From assembly GCF_040839445.1 (NCBI RefSeq), contig NZ_JBDPGJ010000005.1:1-64000 (forward strand): a stretch of 64,000 nt of DNA, in the 5' to 3' direction. This DNA is from Aquibium pacificus (GTDB lineage: Bacteria > Pseudomonadota > Alphaproteobacteria > Rhizobiales > Rhizobiaceae). Below the pieces are notes generated by a model. That model worked only from the letters and a program-made list of their open reading frames with translations, was not told where the DNA came from and did not search any database. Made by a program: the position numbers and the translations under genes. Each line of letters starts with the position of its first letter. Positions within the stretch are counted from its first letter, which is position 1. Positions 16,182-24,091 of the stretch are shown here, piece after piece.

Positions 16182-16592
16182 TCATCGCTCCACCTGCCGC
16201 GCAGCGGGCAGAAATTTCACCTCGCTCGACAGCATGCGCTCGGCGAGGCGCCCCTCGACGGCCGCCACGACCATGTCGAGAACCACCCCCCGGTCCCGCA
16301 GCACGTCGGCGTGCCAGACCCTGAGCACGGACCATCCATTCGCATTCATCGTTTCGTCCCGAAATCGGTCGCGTGATTGGTGAGCATGCTGGCTGCCGTC
16401 GACCTCCAGAACGAGATTGACCTGCCGGCAGGCGAAGTCCGCGTAATACGGCCCGATCGGCAATTGCCTGACGAACTTGTGGCCATTCAGTCGCCGCCCG
16501 CGCAGTTCCTGCCAGAGAATTTCCTCCGCTTCGTTCTCGACCTGCCGCAGCGCCCGTGCCCGCTTCGTTCGTCTCGCATTCTCTCCACGCAT
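16182..16592 (-). CDS. DUF559 endonuclease-like protein
   Basis: This is a 136-residue protein with a restriction-endonuclease-like fold of the DUF559/Vsr superfamily. A helical N-terminus (RARALRQVENEAEEILWQEL) is followed by the conserved RRLNGHKFVRQLPIGPYYADFAC, with the Asp in YYADF, and by LVLEVDGSQH, the acidic catalytic core, then RDETMNANGWSVLRVWHADVL. Such proteins are common as short mobile 'homing-like' genes, and their natural substrate is unknown. It interrupts the AAA+ cluster and is flanked by palindromic repeats. The start at MRGENARRT (16592) is chosen because residues upstream are translated repeat. Confidence 0.82.
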   Translation of the reverse strand: MRGENARRTKRARALRQVENEAEEILWQELRGRRLNGHKFVRQLPIGPYYADFACRQVNLVLEVDGSQHAHQSRDRFRDETMNANGWSVLRVWHADVLRDRGVVLDMVVAAVEGRLAERMLSSEVKFLPAARQVER

Positions 16593-16599
16593 CGAACTG

Positions 16600-16654
16600 C
16601 CCCTCATCCGCCCCTTCGGGGCACCTTCTCCCCGCGAGCGGGGAGAAGGGGGTG
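16600..16654 (+). repeat. Palindromic intergenic repeat unit A
   Basis: The ~55-bp unit starts cccctcatccgcccc and contains the hairpin ccttctccccg...cggggagaagg. It is inverted relative to unit B at 16717-16770 and nearly identical to it. Units of this type are frequent between genes in rhizobial genomes. Confidence 0.8.
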
Positions 16655-16921
16655 CCACACCACTGCCTTCACCAAACCTCTGCAAACCTTACCGGATCTC
16701 CTGGATCCGGCCGCGCCACCCCCCTTCTCCCCGTTCACGGGGAGAAGGTGCCCGAAGGGCGGATGAGGGGCGGCGCTGACGCCTCGGGATTTCCTGGTCG
16801 GCGGTAGCAGATGTGCGACCGGCTTTCCGTACCGCGTAATCGTGATCTCCTCGCCCTTCTCGACGAGTTCGATAAGCGCGCTCAGCGAATTCTGCGCTTC
16901 CAATGTGCCTACTTCACGCAT
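16604..16921 (-). pseudogene. Truncated Phd/YefM-family antitoxin running into palindromic repeats
   Basis: The first ~50 residues are a clear Phd/YefM antitoxin: MREVGTLEAQNSLSALIELV, then EKGEEITITRYGKPVAHLLP, the DNA-binding half that represses the toxin operon. After about residue 50 the frame is translated repeat (PHPPFGHLLPVNGEKGG) through both palindromic units, ending at 16604. The toxin-binding C-terminal half is therefore missing, and no toxin gene (RelE, Doc or PIN type) is found downstream, where DUF559 lies instead. I read it as a remnant of a toxin-antitoxin pair in which a repeat replaced the tail. Expression of a 105-residue hybrid cannot be excluded. Confidence 0.6.
16717..16770 (-). 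repeat. Palindromic intergenic repeat unit B
   Basis: This inverted copy of unit A has the hairpin ccttctccccg/cggggagaagg followed by gtgcccgaagggcggatg. It lies within the reading frame of the antitoxin remnant. Confidence 0.8.
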
Positions 16922-16999
16922 GTCATCGCCTTCCAGCCAGCCACGCAAGAGCTTGATGGTTTTCTATCCGGCAGCAACCTCGAGATCTGCGGGCGCCGT

Positions 17000-17248
17000 T
17001 CATTTCGGACCCAAGACCATGTCGGCAATGGTGGCGGGGATGCCAAACAGGATCATCCAGGCGAAAAGCGGACCGATCAGGCGGAATGCCTCAGCGTTCA
17101 GACCCAAGAACCGATCGTCACCTGTACTATTCCAGTGTTCGCGCCAACGCCTGCGCATCGAGTACAAGATCGCGATCATCCCGGCCAGAAACACCCAAAT
17201 GAGATTGAGCCGGATGTGCTCATTCCAGATCTCCGCAGCCGTCTCCAT
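17000..17248 (-). CDS. Small two-helix membrane protein coupled to the AAA+ gene
   Basis: This is an 82-residue protein with two hydrophobic segments (about 14-31, LNLIWVFLAGMIAILYSM; about 58-79, IGPLFAWMILFGIPATIADMV) separated by a charged loop RRRWREHWNSTGDDR. Its ATG overlaps the TGA of the AAA+ ATPase gene by one base (TGATG at 17246-17250), a strong sign of translational coupling and of a shared function, perhaps anchoring the ATPase at the inner membrane. No known family is recognised. It is small but well supported by the overlap. Confidence 0.6.
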   Translation of the reverse strand: METAAEIWNEHIRLNLIWVFLAGMIAILYSMRRRWREHWNSTGDDRFLGLNAEAFRLIGPLFAWMILFGIPATIADMVLGPK

Positions 17249-19158
17249 CAGGCGTTCCAAGCCCCCTTCGCCTTCATCGCCTCCATCTCCCGCACCGCGC
17301 GCTCCCTGAGCCTCGCATCGCGGATCATCTTCGACACCGCCGCGTCGTCGGAGCGGTCCGAATAGCGGAATTCGGAGTCGGCGTAGCGGTTGACCTCCTG
17401 CATCACCATGGCCATCGAGAAGGGCTTGCGCAGGTCCTCGATCATCGCCTTCTTCTCGTCGTAGGGCCTGTGCATGAAGGCCTCGGGCGTCTCGAACCAG
17501 GCGTCGGGCAGGTCGATGTCCATCGCCCGCATCTTGATCGCGTCGGTGACGTTCTTGATGGCGCGACCGGTGAAGCGCGGTTCGGCTTCCTTGATCATGT
17601 GCAGATAGGTGCCGACGTCGGCCATCGTCTGCGGTTCGCCGTACCGGTCGAGATAGCGCTGGTAGACTTTGAGCAATCCCTCTTCCTGCGGCTTCGAATG
17701 CTCCTCGTAGGCGGTGCTGACGGCCTTCTGGATCACCTGCGCTTCGAAGAGATCGTGCTCGCCGAGCGGGATCTTGTGGTTCTTGCCGGCGAGCAGCACG
17801 AAGATGTCGATGTAGTCGTCGCGGGTCTGGGGGCCGTCGACCAGCCAGCGTGCGCCGGCGCGCTGGCGCAGCGCGTCGTCGACGTTTTCGGGATAGTTGG
17901 AGAACATGCCGAAGGAGCAGTTCCCGCGCACCACGGTCGAGGCCCCCTGGAAACTTTCCATCAGGACGCCGGTGATCTCCTGCTGACCGGCCGAGGCGCG
18001 GTCGTCGGAGCGTTTTGCCGCCACCTGGTCGATGTCGTCCACGGTGCCGAAGCCGATGGCGCGCGGGTTGATGACGTTGTTGACGAACTGCTTGCAGTTC
18101 TGGCCCGACTTGCCTTGGTAGGACGAGATCTGGTCGACGCCGAAATTCTCGTAGTGGAACGGGTAGCCGGCGACCTGGCAGTAGTCGTTGATCAGCCCCG
18201 CCGTCATCTGGATCAGCATGGTCTTGCCGGTCCCCGGCGCGCCGTCGCCGATGAAGGTGAAGAGGAAACCGCCGAGTTCCACGAAGGGGTTCATCTGCCG
18301 GTCGAAATCATAGGCCATCAGCATCTTGGCGAGCCGCATGGCCTGATACTTGGCGATGTGGTTGCCGACGATCTCGTTGGGCTTCTTGAACGACATCGAC
18401 AGCGGCTTGCGCTTCTGGCCCGGCGCGACGTCGAAGCCGTCGAGCGTGAAGTCGTCCGAATCCAGCCGGATGTGCGCGTCCTCGAAGGCGCCCAATCCGT
18501 CGAAGCGTCCCTTGCGCGACAGCAGCCCCTCGATCGCGACCCGCGCGAAGGCGCGTGCGCGGGGGGCGAGCTCGGTGTCGTCCTTGGCGCCCGCGATCGC
18601 CCGGTCGAGTCCGGCGACCATCGATTTCAGCGCGTCCTGCGCCGTGTCGAACAGGAAGTCCGGTTCTTCCGTGTCGTTGACTGGCTCGCCTTCGCCGTCC
18701 ACAAGCTGCAAGAGGTACGATCCGAAGGCGAAGGCGGCGACGTAGGCCGCGGCCGACAGGAGCTTCTTGTAGCGCGCAGCCTCTTCACCCTGCAGCGGCG
18801 ACTGCATGTTCTTCGATTGCAGGCTCTCGAGGTCGCTGCCCTGCGCGAAGACGTCGCCGATCGCGAGTGACACCTCCAGCCCGCGCCGTGCCCGAAACAG
18901 CAGCGTGTGCTGCGGGATAGACATCAGCTGGTCGCCGGGGCGGACCGAGGCGACCGTCTTCGCAAGCTCCACTTCCTTGGTGCGCCGCACCGAACCGGTG
19001 GAGACGGTGGAGACGAAGCGCCGGCCGGTGCCGGCAAGCGCCGTCTGCGAACCACCGCCGTCGCCTTCAAGCACGATGATGCGCGTGATCATCGACTGCG
19101 CGGTGGCGCGGTGCTTCTCGATGTCCTTCTCGGAAAGGGTGGTCAGGCCGGCGTCCAT
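17248..19158 (-). CDS. AAA+ ATPase, uncharacterised cluster
   Basis: This 636-residue ATPase has an unusual long N-terminal region (1-~260) and a single AAA+ module. Walker A is GDGAPGTGKT (304-313, Lys312). Walker B is replaced by GFGTVDDIDQ (371-378), with DDID instead of the standard DE pair. Asn421 in MFSNYPEN fits sensor 1, and Arg431/Arg433 in DDALRQRAGAR fit the arginine finger. The region 133-152 is hydrophobic and might contact a membrane. The fold resembles classic AAA unfoldases or remodellers, not STAND or McrB types. Neighbours are a coiled-coil protein and an unknown soluble protein upstream and a coupled two-helix membrane protein downstream. The substrate is unknown. Confidence 0.85.
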   Translation of the reverse strand: MDAGLTTLSEKDIEKHRATAQSMITRIIVLEGDGGGSQTALAGTGRRFVSTVSTGSVRRTKEVELAKTVASVRPGDQLMSIPQHTLLFRARRGLEVSLAIGDVFAQGSDLESLQSKNMQSPLQGEEAARYKKLLSAAAYVAAFAFGSYLLQLVDGEGEPVNDTEEPDFLFDTAQDALKSMVAGLDRAIAGAKDDTELAPRARAFARVAIEGLLSRKGRFDGLGAFEDAHIRLDSDDFTLDGFDVAPGQKRKPLSMSFKKPNEIVGNHIAKYQAMRLAKMLMAYDFDRQMNPFVELGGFLFTFIGDGAPGTGKTMLIQMTAGLINDYCQVAGYPFHYENFGVDQISSYQGKSGQNCKQFVNNVINPRAIGFGTVDDIDQVAAKRSDDRASAGQQEITGVLMESFQGASTVVRGNCSFGMFSNYPENVDDALRQRAGARWLVDGPQTRDDYIDIFVLLAGKNHKIPLGEHDLFEAQVIQKAVSTAYEEHSKPQEEGLLKVYQRYLDRYGEPQTMADVGTYLHMIKEAEPRFTGRAIKNVTDAIKMRAMDIDLPDAWFETPEAFMHRPYDEKKAMIEDLRKPFSMAMVMQEVNRYADSEFRYSDRSDDAAVSKMIRDARLRERAVREMEAMKAKGAWNA

Positions 19159-19221
19159 CTGAAGCCTCGTGTGTTGTGATACTTCATCGGCGCGCGCTCT
19201 TGCAGGCTCATGAAGCGAAGC

Positions 19222-20367
19222 TCACATGTCATTGATCACGCTTCCGCCCGACAGGACGTGGACCTTGTATCCGGCGAAGATCTTCTGCGCCTCTCCGGCA
19301 GCATAGAGCGCCTGATAGGCCTCGTGCGGGATCAGCGCGTGCTTCTCGTAGGCGCTGACGCCCTGCCGCGCCGCTTCGAGATCGTCCGTCTCGATGTGGA
19401 ACTCCTCGCGCGCCGGCTCGCTCGACCACAGCCCGTGCCGGCCGGGCCTCTCGGATTTCGAATAGACTTCCTGGATCGTCCAGGTGAGCAGCCAGGCGTT
19501 CTGCGGCCGGTGGACCTTGTCGAGGATGGCTTCGACGGTGGAATTGTTCTCGGTGATCCCGGCCGAATAGAACGGCCCGAGCACCACGCGGCGCAGCTGC
19601 TTGGGGTGAAGCTCGGGAAAATCCTTGTCGAGGTTGCCGGCGATGGTGGCCGGCGACAGGCCGTAGGCGGAGTTCTTCTCGGCGAAGTCGTCGAAGCGGT
19701 GGGCGAGGCCGGGATTGAGCAGGCCCTCGACCGGCAAGGGTATCGGCACGTTCTCGGCGAGCTTGCCGTCGCGCGTGACCAGCATGTCGACGAGGTCGGG
19801 CGAGGAGTCCTCCACCAGCGCCATGTAGACGAGCGGCAGGTTGGCGGACCCGTCGAAGGCGCCCCAGTGCACGAGGTAGTAGGGCCGGCGGGTGTTCGGA
19901 TTGACCGATACCTTGACGGTCTTGGGCAGCACGAACGGCGCGAAGACGAGACCGGTGCCGACGTCCTGGAGGTAGAGGCGTTCCGCCATCGTGCGCTGCA
20001 GCGCCTTGGGGAAATCCTTGTGGCGCAGGATGAAATCGACCATCTCGGCGCGCAGTTCCTCGGGCGGCGGAATGGCGGCCAGTCGCTGTTCGGCCGTCCG
20101 CCGGTCGTGCTCCAGCTCGAGCACGTTCTGGAAGACCGGAAAGCCGCTTTCGGCGCGCGAGATGCGGAAGCTTTCGACGAAGCCCAGCCGGTTGTTCCAG
20201 CAGGCGAAGGAGTTCTCCAGCCGCACGATGTACTCGCCGACGACCTGCGCCACCAGGCCATGGTTTTGGAGACGCGACCGGTCGTCGCGCAGGAAGACGT
20301 CCAGTCCCGCTAGCGCGGCCGAGATCGCGTCGAAATAGCGGGCAGCTGCGGTGTCGGGCGGCTTCAT
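19222..20367 (-). CDS. Conserved hypothetical protein of the AAA+ cluster
   Basis: This is a 381-residue soluble protein, with no signal or membrane segment. It is helical at the N-terminus (FDAISAALAGLDVFLRDDRSRL; LENSFACWNNRLGFVESF) and then mixed, with PFVLPKTVKVSVNPNTRRPYY-like strands and ILDKVHRPQNAWLLTWTIQEVYS. No known catalytic motif is seen. It lies between the coiled-coil gene and the AAA+ gene, 63 bp before the latter. Start choice: ATG at 20367 is preferred; GTG at 20430 would overlap the upstream stop (GTGCCTGA) and could also be used. Confidence 0.65.
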   Translation of the reverse strand: MKPPDTAAARYFDAISAALAGLDVFLRDDRSRLQNHGLVAQVVGEYIVRLENSFACWNNRLGFVESFRISRAESGFPVFQNVLELEHDRRTAEQRLAAIPPPEELRAEMVDFILRHKDFPKALQRTMAERLYLQDVGTGLVFAPFVLPKTVKVSVNPNTRRPYYLVHWGAFDGSANLPLVYMALVEDSSPDLVDMLVTRDGKLAENVPIPLPVEGLLNPGLAHRFDDFAEKNSAYGLSPATIAGNLDKDFPELHPKQLRRVVLGPFYSAGITENNSTVEAILDKVHRPQNAWLLTWTIQEVYSKSERPGRHGLWSSEPAREEFHIETDDLEAARQGVSAYEKHALIPHEAYQALYAAGEAQKIFAGYKVHVLSGGSVINDM

Positions 20368-20422
20368 GACGGCGCGGCCTCGGGTGGTACCGGTGGCATG
20401 GAGAAACGCGGGTCCGCCGTCT

Positions 20423-21517
20423 TCAGGCACTCGGCCTCACGTAGTCGGCCGCGTTGTGCTTCTTCATGACCTCGTCGAAGCGCCGCGCGAAGGCCTCGTC
20501 CGCGAGTTTCTTGCGCCGCTGGATGTCGGCGGTCGCCACCATGTTCTTCTCGTGCATTTCGAGAAGGTCGCCGATGTGGCGCTGCGCGGCGGCGCCGATG
20601 CCCGCCATGGTCTGCTCGGCGGTGTTGTCGACCTGGCTGCCGAGCGTGTTGATCTTGTGCGCGACGTCCTGCTGTGCCGCCGTCTTCAAGCTGTCCTCCA
20701 GTGCCTTGTAGAGGACGATGCGCTGCTCGGTGTCGATGGTCAGCTTGTTGATCAGCGTGTTCTGCGCGGCGATCTGGTTGTTGAGCGAATCCACGAAGGT
20801 CTGGAACATGGAGGTGTAGCGCTCCAGCGTCTGGCTTTCGGCCAGAAGTTCCTGCTCCTTGGCCTGCCTCTCGTTGTATTCGGTCGCGAGCTTGGAGCGT
20901 TCGCCTTCGAGTTCGGTGCGCTGGGTCTGGTCGGTCGACGCGGCGATGCGGTTTTCCACGTCGAGCAGCATCGGGTTCAGTTCCTCGATGCGCTTCTGCG
21001 TGTCGGTTAGGGCTTCGATCGTCGCCTTGCGGCGCTCGATCACCTGGCTGAGGCTCGCCTCCGAGGTCGCGTAGCGCTGGTCGAGCACCTGCTTCTGCGC
21101 CTTGAGGATGCCGACGATCGTATCGGACTTCGCCAGCAGTTCCTGGAGGTTTCCGGCAAGCGACATGTTGCGGACGCGCTCGGTGCGCATGCGCTGCTGG
21201 CGCTGTTTGGAGAAGATGCCCACGAAGCTTTCCCAGCCCGTGTAGTTCTTCATGCTCTCGAATTCGGTGCCGAAGACGTTGGTGGCATCCTCAAGGCCGA
21301 TGATCAGGTCGGCGATGTTGGCTTCCATCGTCTTCTGCTGCTTGAGTACGTCCTGGATGCGGGCGTTCTCGATATCGAACTCGGCGTCGCCGATCTTCTG
21401 GTCGGTCTGCGCGAACTTGTCGAGCACGATGCCCGACTGTTCGATCTTTGACCGCATCTCCTCGACGACGCGTTTCGTCTTGGCAATCTCGGCGTCGAAA
21501 TTCTGCAGCGTCGCCAT
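20423..21517 (-). CDS. Coiled-coil protein heading the AAA+ cluster
   Basis: This 364-residue, almost wholly helical protein has long heptad stretches (about 1-80, 120-260 and 280-350), e.g. AEIAKTKRVVEEMRSKIEQS and NPMLLDVENRIAAS. A central Trp-containing segment is YTGWESFVGIFSKQRQQR. No signal peptide or membrane segment is present. The size and all-helical character recall TelA/KlaA tellurite-resistance proteins, but I cannot confirm homology, and similar genes are often loosely labelled 'cell surface protein'. It is the first gene of the minus-strand cluster; the 127-bp upstream gap probably holds the promoter. Confidence 0.7.
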   Translation of the reverse strand: MATLQNFDAEIAKTKRVVEEMRSKIEQSGIVLDKFAQTDQKIGDAEFDIENARIQDVLKQQKTMEANIADLIIGLEDATNVFGTEFESMKNYTGWESFVGIFSKQRQQRMRTERVRNMSLAGNLQELLAKSDTIVGILKAQKQVLDQRYATSEASLSQVIERRKATIEALTDTQKRIEELNPMLLDVENRIAASTDQTQRTELEGERSKLATEYNERQAKEQELLAESQTLERYTSMFQTFVDSLNNQIAAQNTLINKLTIDTEQRIVLYKALEDSLKTAAQQDVAHKINTLGSQVDNTAEQTMAGIGAAAQRHIGDLLEMHEKNMVATADIQRRKKLADEAFARRFDEVMKKHNAADYVRPSA

Positions 21518-21644
21518 TCACACCCCCAAGGCTTCACGTCGCGTCAGGCGACGCGGCGAATATAGGAGGGGAATGTTTCGAATGAAAGTCTGCGGCGCGT
21601 GCCTTGCGCAACGTCGACCGGATGGGGGTGGCCATCCCCCACGA

Positions 21645-21941
21645 TTATTCGGCGGCGGGCGCGATCGGTCTTGCCGGGCATTCGATGCTGAGTGGAACCA
21701 TCGCCGCCGTCTGCGGATCACAAGCGGCCTCCGCCAGACTGGCCGCGCATTTCGGGCTGAGTTTCGCGAAGTTCGCGGCCATGCACGCCAGCACCCGTCC
21801 CTCTCCGGGTGCTGTGCCCAGGCAGTGGCGCAGATAGTCGCCCTGGCAGGCCTGGCGCTGCTCGGCCGAGATGTCGGGCTGCGACGCACCGGCCGCCCAT
21901 CCGGGCACGAGGAGCGCTGCGATCAAGGCGGCGCGCCTCAC
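21645..21941 (-). CDS. Secreted small cysteine-rich protein
   Basis: This 98-residue protein has a signal peptide (MRRAALIAALLVPGWAAGAS). The mature region has five cysteines in the pattern QACQGDYLRHCLGTAPGEGR...LACMAANFAKLSPKCAASL...ACD, the repeat seen in bacterial 'cysteine-rich repeat' proteins distantly related to the Golgi apparatus protein 1 repeat. Its function is unknown. The start is GTG, overlapping the TGA of the upstream fatty acid hydroxylase gene (GTGA), so the two are translationally coupled. Confidence 0.7.
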   Translation of the reverse strand: MRRAALIAALLVPGWAAGASQPDISAEQRQACQGDYLRHCLGTAPGEGRVLACMAANFAKLSPKCAASLAEAACDPQTAAMVPLSIECPARPIAPAAE

Positions 21942-22768
21942 GACACGGCTCCGGCAGCCGCGCGGCGCGAAGCACGGGGACCGTTGCCCACGCGCTCGCC
22001 GAGACGGTCGAGCCCTTGCCCCGCACGTGCCCGTGCGTAGACCTGCTCATAGTCTTCGAAGCGGGTGGAGAACCAGCTGTCGAGCACGGTCGTGAAGAGG
22101 CCGTAATGGCCCCGGAACCGGGCATGGTGCATGGCATGGTAGCTCGGAGTGATGAAGACGCGGCCGATCCGCGACGTGGCGACGCGTTCGGGAATGAACT
22201 CCACGTTCGAATGTCCAAGCACGTTGAGGACGTAGTTCGACAGCCCGGCGGCGATCAGCCCGGTCATGCTCAAGGGAAAGACGTGAGATACCGCTCCTGC
22301 GAAGCCGAGGATGCCTCCGATCAGGATGGCACGCTCGAGGATAGAGAACGACAGCGACGTCAGAGGGTCCGTCACCTTCGCGGTATGGTGCTGGCGATGG
22401 ATCCAGAACAGTGCCTTGTGATGCATTGCACGGTGCGTGACGTAGAACCAGACTTCCGTAGTCAGGAAGACGAGCAGGAATGTGCCGGCGAATGTCGTCA
22501 GGCCCGGTTCGGGCGCGTACCCGATCAAGTCGAAATGCCTGACGGTCGATAACAGCAGCGCATCGAAGGCGATCACCGTCACCGCGGACCGCAATTCGCT
22601 GCCGATCTGCCCTTCGCCGTAGGCGACGCGATAGACCCGCCGCCGCTGTGCGAAGCTCGAAGCGTTGTACCACGCGAAGGCCGCGCCCACGACGATCAGG
22701 CTGCGGATCGTCATGGATGCCAGGACGATCGCAAAGGTGATCGCCCAGCCCGTGCTCATCTGTTCCAT
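21938..22768 (-). CDS. Sterol desaturase / fatty acid hydroxylase superfamily protein
   Basis: This 276-residue integral membrane di-iron enzyme candidate has histidine clusters HRAMHHK, HRQHH and HAMHH in the conserved spacing of the ERG3/alkane-hydroxylase-like family, with several transmembrane helices. Such enzymes hydroxylate or desaturate lipids; in alphaproteobacteria the substrates include ornithine lipids and carotenoids, and the substrate here is not clear. The start at MEQMSTGWAIT (22768) is preferred over the longer frame that overlaps the TetR gene. It is divergent from, and probably repressed by, the TetR regulator, and coupled to the small secreted protein. Confidence 0.85.
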   Translation of the reverse strand: MEQMSTGWAITFAIVLASMTIRSLIVVGAAFAWYNASSFAQRRRVYRVAYGEGQIGSELRSAVTVIAFDALLLSTVRHFDLIGYAPEPGLTTFAGTFLLVFLTTEVWFYVTHRAMHHKALFWIHRQHHTAKVTDPLTSLSFSILERAILIGGILGFAGAVSHVFPLSMTGLIAAGLSNYVLNVLGHSNVEFIPERVATSRIGRVFITPSYHAMHHARFRGHYGLFTTVLDSWFSTRFEDYEQVYARARAGQGLDRLGERVGNGPRASRRAAAGAVS

Positions 22769-22820
22769 GCTGATGCTCCCGGATGATGGATTGCGGCGAA
22801 CCGCGCTCCCTGTATCATGT

Positions 22821-22831
22821 GAGCATTGCTC
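22821..22831. promoter_or_regulatory. Dyad in the hydroxylase-TetR divergent promoter
   Basis: gagca-t-tgctc forms a perfect dyad in the 111-bp divergent gap, with weaker outward symmetry (gtatcatgt on one side, gcatttgcatac on the other). It is a reasonable operator for the adjacent TetR protein. The binding is inferred. Confidence 0.4.
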
Positions 22832-22879
22832 GCATTTGCATACTCGCATCGCCGTGGCGCCGCGACGAACGGAGGCAAG

Positions 22880-23515
22880 ATGGTCAAGCATCTGATATCG
22901 AAGCGAAAGGAGCCCGCCCAGGACCGCGCGCGGCAAACGGTTGAGTCGATCCTGGACGCCACGGCTCAGCTTCTGGACGGGGACGAGAGCGTATCCACCA
23001 ACCGCATCGCCGAGCGCGCGGGCGTGTCGATAGGATCACTCTACCAGTATTTCCCGAACGCAACCGCCATCTTCGCCGCCATCGCGGAACGGGAGCGCGC
23101 GAGGGTGAGCGATGCGATCAAATCCGCCTTGGCGACGCTCGACCCGTCGGAACCTGAACCCGCGATCCGCGCCGCGATCCGGGCTCTGCTCGATGCGTTC
23201 GGCAAGCGGCAGCGCGTACGCCGCAAGATACTCCTCGCATTGATGCCGGTCGTCGGTCGCGAAACGCAGGAGCGGTTCTTCGAGGCAGCGATCGACGAGA
23301 TCGCGGAAGCGGCGCGCAGCTCGAAAGACGGCCCGTTCAGGCCGCTGAGCCGGATGGCGACCCTTGTGCTCGGCAGCGCTGTCATGGGCGCCGTCCGGAT
23401 GGCCGTCATGTCCGGGTCGACCGATCTGACGGATCCCGAATTCGAGGACGAACTGGTCCTTCTCGCCATGGGCTTCCTCGCCGCCCGTCGCGTCCCACCT
23501 GTTTTCGATACGTGA
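22880..23515 (+). CDS. TetR/AcrR-family transcriptional regulator
   Basis: This 211-residue regulator has an N-terminal helix-turn-helix SILDATAQLLDGDESVSTNR followed by IAERAGVSIGSLYQYFPN, the TetR signature. A divergent ligand-binding helical domain follows, with AIRALLDAFGKRQRVRRKIL. The ATG at 22880 is preceded by GGAGG with ideal spacing, whereas the upstream start at 22826 is in the operator region. It probably represses the divergent fatty acid hydroxylase operon and itself. The ligand is unknown, though a lipid or hydrophobic compound would suit the target. Confidence 0.9.
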   Translation: MVKHLISKRKEPAQDRARQTVESILDATAQLLDGDESVSTNRIAERAGVSIGSLYQYFPNATAIFAAIAERERARVSDAIKSALATLDPSEPEPAIRAAIRALLDAFGKRQRVRRKILLALMPVVGRETQERFFEAAIDEIAEAARSSKDGPFRPLSRMATLVLGSAVMGAVRMAVMSGSTDLTDPEFEDELVLLAMGFLAARRVPPVFDT

Positions 23516-23592
23516 GTGCCGCAGGTCGGCCGGCTACCGTCCCGCGAAGCGCTTGGATGAACCGCGCAAACCGACCGCCGTCGGCCCGAGGC

Positions 23593-23988
23593 TCATTCCG
23601 GCTTCGGGTCGGCCTTCAGGTAGGCGATGATGTCGGCGAGTTCCTGGTCCTTCTTGAGGCCCGCGAACGCCATCTTCCCGCCGGGGACTTTATCCCGTGG
23701 CGCCCGCAGGTACTCGGTCAGGCTGGCATCGTCCCACACGAGGCCCGCCGCGCCAGCTTCCTTCATGGCCTTCGAATACTTCGACGCGAAGCTTTCCAGC
23801 GTTCCGGCGGTCCGGCCATGGACGCCGGAGAGGTTCGGCCCGACCTTGTTCTTGTCCCCGACGGCGTCGTGGCAGGCCTTGCACTTGTTGAAGACCTTGA
23901 GCCCGGCGGCGGCATCGCCGTCGGCCATCGCCGGCACGGCAGCCGCCAGCACGATCGCGCCAGCCTGAAGTACAATCCCGATCCGCAT
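23593..23988 (-). CDS. Periplasmic class I cytochrome c
   Basis: This 131-residue c-type cytochrome has a signal peptide (1-22, ending PAMA). The heme site is CKACH (Cys36, Cys39, His40), GPNLSGVHGR follows, and the sixth ligand is Met106 in GGKMAFAG. It belongs to the mitochondrial-like cytochrome c / c2 group and would shuttle electrons in the periplasm between the bc1 complex and oxidases. It is a stand-alone gene with no oxidase genes nearby. Confidence 0.93.
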   Translation of the reverse strand: MRIGIVLQAGAIVLAAAVPAMADGDAAAGLKVFNKCKACHDAVGDKNKVGPNLSGVHGRTAGTLESFASKYSKAMKEAGAAGLVWDDASLTEYLRAPRDKVPGGKMAFAGLKKDQELADIIAYLKADPKPE

Positions 23989-24091
23989 CGTCTAATCCTC
24001 CATGAGCTTTGAAACTTACCCCTGAACGCGCCGCCGGGATAGCAGAACCGGCGATGCCCGGCGCGGGCGCGAATTGTCACAACCTCGGTGC

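Noticed and set aside
16182..16921. A working toxin-antitoxin pair (antitoxin plus DUF559)
   Set aside because: The antitoxin lacks its toxin-binding half and DUF559 is not a known toxin partner of Phd/YefM proteins.
20423..21517. Assignment of the coiled-coil protein as TelA (tellurite resistance)
   Set aside because: Size and helicity fit, but no TelA-specific motif could be confirmed by eye, and low-complexity coiled coils mislead. It is left as unknown.
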